A stretch of DNA of 11,799 nt from positions 32,800 to 44,598 of the forward strand of contig NWUY0300008676.1 in NCBI GenBank assembly GCA_004151065.3, in the 5' to 3' direction. The translations under genes and the position numbers were made by a program. Of this stretch, positions 1-8,446 are shown piece by piece (the stretch's first letter is position 1; the number at the start of each line of letters is the position of its first letter). The notes under the pieces were generated by a model that saw only the letters and a program-made list of their open reading frames with translations, did not search any database and was not told where the DNA came from. This DNA is from Larix sibirica. Its lineage: Eukaryota; Streptophyta; Pinopsida; Pinales; Pinaceae.

Positions 1-2196
1 CTTCTCAAGATTGATGGTGGTGCCAGAGGCTTCAGAAAAAAGAGAGAGGATCTTATGGAACGCACGAGCTTCATGCACAGAGGGGTGGTCAAAAAGGAGA
101 TTGTCATCCACAAATTGCTGGTAGGCGGTGGGGGTTCCACCATGGAGTGAGAGACCACAAAGAGAGTCGGAGGCTGCCGCTGCTTGAATCATTCTGCCCA
201 ATCCTTCTGCCATAAGGATGAAGAGGAATGGAGAGAGGGGATCTCCTTGATGGATTCCACGAGAGGGGGTGAAGGTGGGGGAGGGAGAACCGTTGACGAG
301 AATGGAGCAAAAGGCAGAGGAGACAAGGGAGGAAATCCAGTTGATCCAGGCTAGGCTGAAGCCATAGGAACGCAACATTTCCTTGATGAAGGCCCAACTG
401 AGTTTATCAAAAGCTTTGGAAATATCTAACTTTAAAAGCATACCAGGGATGCAGTGAGTTTTGAGGGAGTGGGTAATTTCATGAGCAAGGATAATGTTGT
501 CCAAAATTTGTCTGCCCTCAACATAGCTGGTTTGTTCAGGAGAGATGAGCAGGGGCAGGAGAGGCTTAAGGCGGTTTGCAATCACTTTGGAAATAAGTTT
601 ATAGATGACATTACAAAGGGAGATAGGACGAAACTTACCGGGATGGGAAGCTTCTTTGACCTTGGGAATGAGGGTGAGATGCGTGGCATTAAGGGCAGGA
701 AGTATCCAACGCTTTTGCCTAGATTCCTCAACCACTTCCCATACCTCAAGCTTAAGTAGATCCCAGCAGTGGTGAAATAAGTTAGCCGTGAAGCCATCAG
801 GACCAAGAGCTTTATCATCAGTTGTTTGTTTCATAGCAGTTTCCACTTCCTCAAGAGATATAGGCTGCATCAGTGAGATGTTGTGCTCTTTGGTGATGGT
901 AGCAGGAATGTGGCGGGTGACCTGAGCAATGGCGGCACTTATGGAGTCTGGAGGTTCAGTGAGAAGATCGTGAAAGTACCTTTTGAGTTCCAGAGCTATG
1001 TCGTTTTGCTATTCTATAACCACACCTAAATCCCCTTTAAGCTTATTGATACGGTTATGCATTATATGTTGGAGGGTGGAGCGATGGAAGAAGGAGGTGT
1101 TGCGGTCTCCTTCTTTGAGCCAGGAGACTCTAGATTTTTGTTTCCACAAAGTTTCTTCTTGCTGACAATGGGTATTGAGCTTATCCAGAAGGTCCTTTTC
1201 TTTGGATTTGTGTACCTGGGAGAAGTCGTCTTCCATGACATTGCATTGAAGAGACTCAAGTTCTTCCTCGATCAGATTATTTTCTTTGAAAATATTGCCA
1301 AAGGTGGAATGGTTCCAGTCCCTGAGCTTAGCGCGAAGGAGTTTGAGTTTTTTTTTAAGGATGGCCATTTTAGATTTTCCAACCACACACATCTCTTCCC
1401 ACCAAGTGCTGACAGTATCTGAGAAATCAGGATGTGAGAGCTAGAATTTCTCAAATCTGAAAGGCTTTTGGAATTGAGCACCCTGACTTTGCCACGTTAA
1501 GTCAATGGGCAAGTGATCAGAGAAAGCAGCCAGTAAAACAGAGGACATAAGGGTACCCCCTATCATGGTGAGGTTCTCAGAGACCAAGAACCTGTCAAGA
1601 CGCTTCGCAATTTGGTACGTGCCCCCTCTTTTGTTGTTCCGAGTGTAAAAATCAGAAGAAGAAATCAGATCCACCAAATGATTATCAGTGATGAAAGCTT
1701 TGAAGAGGAGATCCTTAGGGGAAAGAGAGCGAAGGCCTCCTTTTTTTTCCTCTAGGGCAGTAATCATGTTGAAGTCGCCTCTGATAATGAGAGGGGAATC
1801 CGAGTGGTGAGAGACAAACCAGTTGAGGTGGTTAAGAAGGAGGGTTTTGAGACTGGGGGATCGGGGGCTATAAACATTGAGGATAGAACCATGAAGGTCG
1901 ATACCAAGAATGTGGAATGAGGCAGAGATGGCATGGGGGGTGGCAGCGTAATTATCGAGGGTGAGAACATTGGGGTTCCAAGCAATTGCAATACCTCCAG
2001 CAACCCCATTAGCATCAATGGAAAAACTTTTGCAGCCTCTCCAGAGCTTGGACATGATGAGATTAAGGGTCTCAGAAGAGCACTTAGTTTCTTGGAGGAA
2101 GATAGCAGAGGGGGAGTCAGTAAGGATTTTTCTTTTCAACCTACCATGTTTTGATCAACCGTTGATTCCTCTGATATTCCAGGAGATAATATTCAT
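1..2196 (-). pseudogene. LINE ORF2: endonuclease and reverse transcriptase, three stops, partial
   Basis: ORF2 nicks target DNA and copies the element RNA. From the ATG at 2196 a single frame runs 732 codons to the window edge without a frameshift, broken only by TGA at 2157-2155 (codon 14), TAG at 1443-1441 (codon 252) and TAG at 1011-1009 (codon 396). The N-terminal AP-like endonuclease shows SWNIRGING (from residue 5), FLQETK with Glu36, GGIAIAW, RGDFNMI with Asp141 and Asn143, RLDRFLVS near 199 and SDHLPI with Asp227 and His228, so the catalytic set is present. A Trp usual in the TWNN motif is Arg (YTRNN). The RT follows, with FRPISLCNV, KLDISKAFD, GIHQGDPLSPFLF and YQQFVDD (catalytic Asp697 and Asp698, at 108-103). 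The last 336 codons are open. The start overlaps the ORF1 stop as ATGA. The stops are easily explained by C-to-T decay. Confidence 0.92.
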
Positions 2197-3702
2197 TGGG
2201 AGGGGGGTGTAAGGGAGGGAAAGAACTCAGTAAGTTGGGCATATTGCCCTGATTCCACTAATCTTGTTCCCAACAGATTGATTTGTTGCAGATCCGACTT
2301 TCTGCCTCTTTTCTTAAGTTCCCTTAGAAGTTTCTATCGATATTTTTGAGGAAGGTTGTGAATTCCCAATTTGTCATGAGCTTTGACTTTAGCCAGGGCA
2401 TCTCTGAGGAGTTGAATCTGGCTAGGAGGAATAGTACCAAAAGCTTTTCTAGTACAGGCATATTCCAACCCCGGAAGGTTAAGATCTCCTATATTGAATT
2501 CAGTCATTTCTTCATCCATGGTGGTATTCGGGGAGGGATCCACCAGGAGCTTGAGGGAAGGATTGGAGAGCATTGAGGGAGTACCTTGGGGCTCTGCATG
2601 GGAGGCATATTTGTTGGGATGATCAGTACCATCCTCTTCAAGCGGTTGATCGGTGATGTCAAGCATAGATGGACCATCCTCCTTGTTGATCGAATTTTTC
2701 TTATTTGGCTCCATTTCTAAGTCCATGGTGTGGTCTGCCAGGGCATCAAAGCTATTACTGGGGGGTTTCCAGTTTATTTTTCCCTGTAGATCTACGATTG
2801 TGCCTCCTGATTTTTCCAACTCTTTGAAAACCTTCAGCATCCGGGATGTCTTTTTGTGTATCTTCTGATCGGTGTTTGCTTAGGGGGCAATCGCGGAAGA
2901 GGTGCCCGTGTTCATGGCACTTGCGGCAACGGAAAGGTATGTGCTCATAATCCAAGGGTTGGATCCATTCCGATTCTTCCATAGAAACACTGATAGCATC
3001 TGGGAGGGATTTGGCAATGTGCATGTAGACGCATATTCGAGCATAGGAGGTGTAACGCTGAAGCATGGTTTGGTTTGCAGCTCTAACATAAGTACCTAGG
3101 GTATTCCTGATATCTTTCAGGGTTTCTTCATCCCAGTATTCCTGTGGAAGAGAATACATTCTGATCCAAACTGGAGCCCAGGTGAAATCTTCTTTTATTG
3201 GGCAAAATTTCTCGATCCAATTTTTCATGTAGAGACCTGTAGAGTTAAAGAAGTAGGGGCCATCATTTTCCACTCTTGCCTTGTCTTCCAGATGGTGGAA
3301 GATTATGGTGAAGAATACTTTAGAGCCGAGTTGTAGATCGTAGTGAGCTTTTGGTTTCCATTTCATGGCGATCCAGTGCTTTAGGGCCTGTTCCGTGGGC
3401 CAAATTCCCATGAACTTGCAGATGAGGGCGTGGTCCTTCAGGTATTGAGATCTAGCATTGATTCTTTTGGGGGGAAGGGTCAGACTGGGGCGAGCAGCAG
3501 AACAAGCTATGCATGTGCTAGTTCTGTGCGTACCATCTGCAGGAGGTGGAGTGGTCGAAGAGGAGGGTTTCCCAGCCTCAGGAATCGGTATGTCTTCAGA
3601 GCCAATGCGTGGGGAAGAGGCATGACCAGATGAACGAGGGGAGACAGGGGGTGTCGGAGCTGTGGTACAGGAGGGGCCCTCGCCCCCCCATGCAGAATTC
3701 AT
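2193..3702 (-). pseudogene. LINE ORF1: DUF4283 and CCHC zinc-knuckle nucleic-acid-binding protein, frameshifted
   Basis: ORF1 would package the element RNA as a gag-like chaperone. From the ATG at 3702 the first frame runs 315 codons to a TAA at 2757-2755. It has a Pro/Ser-rich N-terminus (residues 1-75), a DUF4283-like region (about 85-225, with LYMKNWIEKFCP and WAPVWIRMYSLP) and a CCHC knuckle with Cys259, Cys262, His267 and Cys272. The sense then jumps one base, at a run of six C on this strand (2765-2760), into SNSFDALAD and an acidic tail. Five C would keep a single frame. A TAG at 2336-2334 interrupts this tail, but 46 further sense codons follow in frame to TGA at 2195-2193, so the original stop was probably the one overlapping the ORF2 ATG. 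The intact protein would have been about 502 residues. Confidence 0.87.
2760..2765 (-). other. Homopolymer slippage site breaking LINE ORF1
   Basis: Six G on the plus strand (six C in the sense strand). Before it the sense lies in the ORF1 start frame; after it the frame is shifted by one base. The shift is exactly that expected from a one-base expansion. Confidence 0.75.
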
Positions 3703-3829
3703 AGCGTGACGTAGGGCAAAGGGCCCTGAAGGAACTAGGAGGGTAACAGTCTAAGAGGATCGTAGCTGGCAGCGATTAGAAACCCTAGTCGGTGATCAAA
3801 ACGCCGCAGGGCCGGACGTCAGCGAGCAT
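3703..3829 (-). other. LINE 5' leader region
   Basis: This stretch upstream of the ORF1 ATG is GC- and CpG-rich compared with the AT-rich DNA to its right, as is common in plant LINE leaders that carry an internal promoter. It contains a telo-box-like AAACCCTA on the plus strand at 3781-3788. I cannot identify a promoter element with certainty, and the outer boundary is only estimated from the change in base composition. Confidence 0.5.
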
Positions 3830-4459
3830 CAATGTGCATTTTTGTCTATTAATCCCACCAATGCTTTATCATTATTTATATGCACATTGAGATCTTAGAG
3901 ATTTTACACAGCGATGTGTTTTCTATATTTTATCGCACCTGTGCATTTGATCTGTCTAAACGCATCGGGCCATTGTAATAGTTTGTATGCATCTGGTCAA
4001 TGTTTTCAATAGACGCCACCGTTAAAGTTTAAAAATATTAAAAATTTATGTTACTTATAACGTAAATATCACATTAGTAAGTTTAGGTTGTACATAAGCA
4101 CCGATGTATATGATCTATACGTAAGCACCGTTGTAGAGTAGAAATTTGGTGCTCTCCGGTGCTCGATCTGTTTGAGTGCACTACTGCAGATTATTTTTAT
4201 CGTACAACACTGATGCGTTTGAGTGATATATGCACCGGTACACCTGTTTTCAACAAAGCATACCCGTAAAAACACATCCGCTAAAACCTCCGACCACCAA
4301 TTTTTTTAGCTATAAAATATATTCGTAATAACCTCTGTTAAAACATCCATTGTCATTGGCGGAGGTTGTAGCAGAGGTTTCTTTGATAATTTTTTCCAAT
4401 CAAGGTAACACTAAAAACCTCCACTTTAACCTCTGCTAAAGGGCCTTTTCCTTGTTGTG
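3830..4459. repeat. Non-coding repeat-derived DNA between the LINE and the CACTA-like end
   Basis: I see no gene here. The stretch is AT-rich and holds several short repeats: an 11-base perfect inverted repeat (3830-3840 with 3880-3890), a degenerate 27-base tandem pair sharing TAAGCACCG (4091-4117 and 4118-4144), and a cluster of AACCTCYR motifs in both orientations from 4285 to 4435. Taken with the terminus at 4459 it is probably the inside of a DNA transposon, possibly interrupted on its left by the LINE. Confidence 0.45.
4285..4459 (-). mobile_element. Probable CACTA (En/Spm-like) transposon terminus with subterminal repeats
   Basis: Read on the minus strand from 4459, the sequence begins CACAACAAGGAAAAGGCCC, close to the CACTACAAGAAAA terminus of plant CACTA elements as I know them. 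It is followed by TTTAGCAGAGGTT, a kind of motif often found just inside such ends. Further inside are six AACCTCYR motifs in both orientations (4285, 4330, 4360, 4372, 4416 and 4428), which fits subterminal transposase-binding repeats. An 11-base inverted repeat (AACCTCTGCTA) pairs 4371-4381 with 4428-4438. The opposite end is not visible between here and the LINE, so it is either lost or lies beyond the window. A MITE or unrelated foldback element is an alternative. Confidence 0.5.
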
Positions 4460-4867
4460 AGTTAGCTTATACATGCAATCACATCAAATAGTGGAGTTTT
4501 AATCATGATAAATTTGAATTGTTATCATACTAGATCACATTTACAACCATAATGGAGTGCATTAACCATTTTAGTCTCAACATAACTTGGATTTTTAATC
4601 ACTTTGATGGTTTAGAAAAAGAATCCCATAGCCCCCTAATCACAAAGGTGGTGTCTGACTAGAAACAAATGAATTTAATTTTATAAATTCCTACTCATAT
4701 AAATTGATTGAAGAATCTCTCCACCACTTCGTTAAGTCTTACTTGACTAATGCAACTAAACTAAATAGCTCATCCACAATCCTAAGAATTATTGAATTGA
4801 CTCAACAACAACAAGCAAACATGCATAACAATAATATACAATACTCATTTAATATGAGTGTTGCAAC
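4460..4867. other. AT-rich stretch without a recognised gene
   Basis: It lies just downstream (in minus-strand sense) of the pol remnant, where a 3' LTR would be expected. By eye I could not match it to the DNA on the other side of the retroelement (about 7300-8170). A small inverted repeat ACTCAT/ATGAGT with a five-base spacer is at 4843-4859. Nothing else is recognised. Confidence 0.4.
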
Positions 4868-5910
4868 TTAACCCGATGGAGGAGTGAAGGGTTTCAAGTA
4901 GGTGCCATTCACACACCTCCCCTAGAGTGTTCCATCGAGTTGAACCAACTAAGCCACTCCCATTTTATCGATATCTACGATTAGAAAAGGTCTTATCCAA
5001 TGCATCTTTAACTTGCCAAGATGCATGAGGTATAGTTACAATCTTCATTGAATCCACTAGATTGTCATCTTTGTAAAAAAATGACCTGGTAGTGTGCTAA
5101 AGGATGTGATAAAAATGCATTTCTTCAATTTCAAGGAAAATTGTAGTTCATGATACCTCTCGAACACGAGACACAACATTGCAACATGATATTTTAATAA
5201 ACAGTAAGCAATCAAGTTGTGAAAATTCACTTTCATGAATTTATGAATGTAGTCATAGAAATATACTAGAATAATGTTGGAAAATACTATCGGGACATTT
5301 TTCAAGTTAAAAGGCATGATGTAAGCATAGGGTCTCCATTCTCTTATGAAACTCATTTTCATTATGTCTTCTTCTACTATCTAGACCTGATGGTACCCCA
5401 AGAACCCATCAATGAATGGATAGATATCCTTCCCAACCCCATGATCTAGCACCTTGTCACTAAAGGGGGTAAGCAATGGATTATGAATGAAATCTACATG
5501 AATATATTGGATTTCCATTCAAAATCTAATACCCCCACCTCCATCCTTTTTGTCTTGGATGACTATAAAACTAAACTTTTATGATTCTTCACAAGAAATA
5601 TTAATCCTACCAAAACCATCTCTTCAACTCCTCTTTAATATTCTCCTTTAATCTAGGTTTTATTTGATATTTCCTCCTCTTGATCGAATTCACATCTTAT
5701 TTCAACTCACTCTACATCTCACCAATGTCTCCCCTAATTCCCCTAATTTATGTAAATTTTAGGGGAAATAGATCTAGATATTCCTAGAGCAAATCTACAA
5801 CCTCGAATATTGTCTCATCATCCTACTAATCTCCTATAGAATCCATCCAAGGTTGTTCCTCCAAGCCAATGTTCAACTATCTAATTTTCAATGGCTCTAT
5901 GTATATTTTA
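4868..5910 (-). pseudogene. Pol remnant: pre-RT linker, reverse transcriptase, integrase C-terminus
   Basis: From about 5900 the sense reads EPLKI, LNIGLEEQPW, EYLDLFPLKF (5775-5754 area) and GDIGEM, the linker that precedes RT in this group. RT follows with EELKRM, then GFLGYHQV (about 5410-5385) and MPFxLKNVPIVFS, then an open stretch of about 100 codons (5362-5057). The catalytic YFDD position reads NFHN (5227-5216), so the enzyme is dead. KKCIF and LPGHF mark the end of RT. At about 5030-5012 the sense passes straight into the integrase end (KLKMHWIRPF, LVQLDGTL and NGTYLKPF), terminating with TAA at 4870-4868. The join deletes RNase H and the integrase zinc-binding and DDE domains. Stops interrupt the region. 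Confidence 0.78.
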
Positions 5911-7040
5911 TCTATCAGATCATTCATTCTTTCCTTAATTGACCTTTCCCCTTTTGATTCCTTAAATTTCAAGTGCCACAACTTTCAAGGATTGTTGTCT
6001 TCTTCTATTTCTAGATCCACCTTAGCAAGGTACTCAAAGGCCATATTGTTATCAGTCTAGCTCCTAACAATCTCTAGTAATGCAGCTTACATATGTAACC
6101 TCTTGGTTCACTAGGTTTCTTGTTAAACATAAATGATTTAATAGACTTGAGAAAATATGTCACACAAAGAGTCTTACCAGGGTAGGATAATTCCATGTAC
6201 AACTCTTTCTTAAGTAGTTCCCACTTGTGTATCTAACATTGGATTTTCTCATGCAAGTACCATGCCTTGGGGATGGACCCTAGTGTGCGTATGAACTTAT
6301 TTATGCAATATTATTCAAGACATCCATTCCTAGTCCATTCCTTAACACAACTCCTCATATACAAGACTAGGTTGATTTCTCCCCAATACATTTATATAAT
6401 GGTGAAAAATTCTTCCATTGGCCACAAAATATGAATAACCTAATACTCGAGAGGTCGATTGAATCGATATCACAATGTGGTTTGAACATATTCCCAACTT
6501 CATAGGTTGTCCTTATGCATAGCCCACAATTTGGAAGGAATGTAGCTCAAGGTTGCATCCAACATCAAAACTAAATATTCTTCGAGGACCATTAATCCCA
6601 TGTATTCCATGAACTCCTACACATACCTGGTGCCATCAGGTATGTGAGGGTTTCTCAACTCTATACCAATCCATCATTGTAACCAAACCATAGTGCAATG
6701 ATACGGTGAAATCTCGTGGTTACATTCTACCAAAGTTGGAATGCATCTTGGTTGTATGAATCACAATAGTGTATGTTCTGCCACCTCATCACTTCATCTA
6801 TTGTAGAATTTGCACAGTCATCCTTCATTTCAATTATTAGGTTATGCATTTAATGTGCCAATGTTCCATCCATGACACCATCTATCAACTATGTGAATCA
6901 AACCCCTTTGATAGCATTGATGGGTTGTATTACTCTTGTCCCATCTTCGAAGAATTTTCCCCCTTCTCTTATGAATATGCATTGTGTTCCATGTAGTTTT
7001 TCTTGGCCACAAATAACTAGACTTGTGATTCTAGCCAATT
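5911..7040 (-). pseudogene. Gag-like remnant of the Ty3/gypsy element
   Basis: This was the capsid-type structural protein of the retroelement. The clearest stretch is at 6298-6251, where KFIxTLGSIPKAWYLHEK is readable, a motif of plant Ty3/gypsy gag domains. Upstream sense includes NPHIPDGTRYV and EFMEYMGL (about 6660-6590), and FFEDGTRVIQPI near 6960-6900. Downstream, around 6050-5950, EYLAKVDLEIEED leads toward the pre-RT linker. Frames switch repeatedly and stops (TAG, TGA) are frequent, so there is no translatable ORF. The part above 6700 is coding-like but less certainly gag. Confidence 0.65.
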
Positions 7041-7260
7041 GAATTGCTACATGTTCCATTCCTTACTACTACATTGGTTGCTTCCTAAAGCACTTTCAAA
7101 GCTTCTTTGATGTAACCCTTCTGCTTTGCCACATTGAAACCAAGATCTACATGAACACCTTTTCTTATGTGAAAAGGATCCTAGTGGTCCCCATCAATGC
7201 CTATGCAAGCCTCTCCCATAATTAATACATCAAACCTTTGATCCCATAGCTAGCAATGTT

Positions 7261-8200
7261 TCGAGGTTCATAGTTCACAAATTCTATGTTATGTTGTCAC
7301 ATCTTTGTCTCTCATTTTTCATACATGGATAGTACTTCGTTACATGACCTATGGTCCTCCACCTAGAAAAAATTCCTCCCAAACCACTTTGCAAGCACTT
7401 ATACAAAACACAATAAATATTTTTAGTGTGATCGTTGATCTTACAAAATCCAAAAGCATTATATTCAAGACAAATGTATATTTATATAGCATTAAGTAAA
7501 ATTGTGTTGATGCCCATAAGCTTGCAAAATTCACAAATATTGGTTAGCGACATTGCCCAAAAACCTAGAAGGAGGCAAGGTTGGGTTAGGATCCACAACC
7601 ACTATAACAATGTGACCCTTTGTTTTGTAGCTTATGAAACAAACCTGCGATATCCACATCTTTGCTAATTCATCTCTTCAATATCCTTCATTAGAACATA
7701 TCACTCATAGTTAAGTCATGGAATCACTAATCATATTCCCAAGCACCCTCATCAAAAATATGTTTAATATTCTTCAACTCGATGTAAATATGTTGCTCAA
7801 ATTTAAGCTTCCTTTACATCATTACTTAACATTTTATTCTAGCATACAAGAATTAATAAGACTTTTTCTCAATGTTAAACATGAATGAACAACATGCTTG
7901 TTTATTTGTGTGTTTTTATTATTCTTTAAATAAATATAATAGTTATTTTATTAATTAAAATTATACTAATCAACATTTTGAACATAAATGTATTTTATAT
8001 TTTCATTATTGTAAGTCACACCTTACATGCTTAAACAAAATACCTTTACAATATTCCCATGCAATATAAGATTTTCTTAAAGTGTAAATGAAACTATATT
8101 TTTAAAGTAGGAATATTTCATAACACCAACAAAGGCAACTTACCACAATAGCTCATAAGCCCATAAAAAATCTCACTAAAAAGACATTTTTTTATATGAA
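7261..8200. other. AT-rich intergenic DNA without a recognised gene
   Basis: The stretch is strongly AT-rich, most of all near 7900-8000. The short ORFs in it have no recognised domain and biased composition. A 5' LTR of the neighbouring retroelement would be expected here, but I found no TG...CA pair matching 4460-4867 and no recognisable tRNA-complementary primer-binding site. On the minus strand near 7640-7560 a run reads like coding sense (VVDPNPTLPPSRFLG) but is isolated. Confidence 0.4.
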
Positions 8201-8446
8201 TAATGTTTTGATAAGATTATACAAATATAGTCTACATTTGGTTGGAACTTTTGCTCCAGTCCAAAACACAATTGTTTACCGCTTTCCATCTACTAATAAC
8301 ACATTCATATCAACTTGTTTGATATTATTGCCGTGTGTCCATCCTGTAGAGGATATTATTTTTAAGGACATGATTTTTATATACGAAATCCTGCACAATT
8401 CTTAGAAAAATACTGGTCTTCGAGGAATAGAAATCATTGCAATCGT
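8201..8446 (-). other. Probable 3' UTR of ProDH
   Basis: This follows the ProDH stop codon in minus-strand sense. It is AT-rich and holds AATAAT-type hexamers near 8360-8353 and 8330-8322 and a TTTGTA-type upstream element, any of which could serve plant polyadenylation. No canonical AATAAA is evident, so the cleavage site is not placed. Confidence 0.35.

Larger units (their letters stand above)
1..3829 (-). mobile_element. L1-type plant LINE, 5'-complete, cut by the window edge
   Basis: This is a non-LTR retrotransposon read on the minus strand, which would move by target-primed reverse transcription. In order it shows a GC-rich leader, ORF1 with DUF4283 and a CCHC zinc knuckle, and ORF2 with an AP-like endonuclease followed by reverse transcriptase. 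The rest of the RT, any RNase H domain, the 3' UTR and the poly-A tail lie outside the window, so target-site duplications cannot be examined. The 5' limit near 3829 is placed where GC- and CpG-rich leader gives way to AT-rich DNA and is uncertain by some tens of bases. The copy is inactive: I see one single-base insertion and four in-frame stops. The modest damage suggests a fairly recent insertion. It lies beside a probable CACTA-type fragment and may have inserted into it. Confidence 0.9.
4868..7260 (-). mobile_element. Degenerate, internally deleted Ty3/gypsy retrotransposon
   Basis: The minus strand carries, in order, a gag-like region, a pre-RT linker, reverse transcriptase and the very end of integrase, all with many stops and frameshifts. 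RNase H and the integrase core are absent, and no DTG/DSG protease motif is recognised between gag and the linker. The motifs (PKAWYLHE, GYHQV, MPFxLKN, LVQLDGTL and NGTYLKPF) are those of chromovirus-unlike Ty3/gypsy families that I recall from conifers. No LTR pair or primer-binding site was found, so both ends are uncertain. The 7260 limit marks where coding-like sense fades. Confidence 0.8.

Noticed and set aside
454-759. Plus-strand ORF of about 100 codons
   Set aside because: It lies opposite the LINE reverse transcriptase, whose minus-strand frame carries the family motifs; this is an antisense shadow.
1057-1422. Plus-strand ORF of 121 codons
   Set aside because: Antisense to the ORF2 stretch between endonuclease and RT, with no domain of its own.
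4843-4859. ACTCAT/ATGAGT inverted repeat, resembling the ProDH ACTCAT element
   Set aside because: It is more than 3 kb beyond the ProDH stop, within a decayed retroelement flank, so a regulatory role on ProDH is unlikely.
6620-6646. Perfect 10-base stem (CACATACCTG/CAGGTATGTG) with a 7-base loop
   Set aside because: It looks like a terminator or hairpin RNA, but it falls within coding-like gag sense (HIPDGTRYV), and a plant nuclear gene would not use such a terminator.
7305-7668. Overlapping short ORFs on both strands
   Set aside because: All are below 80 codons, AT-biased and without recognised motifs.
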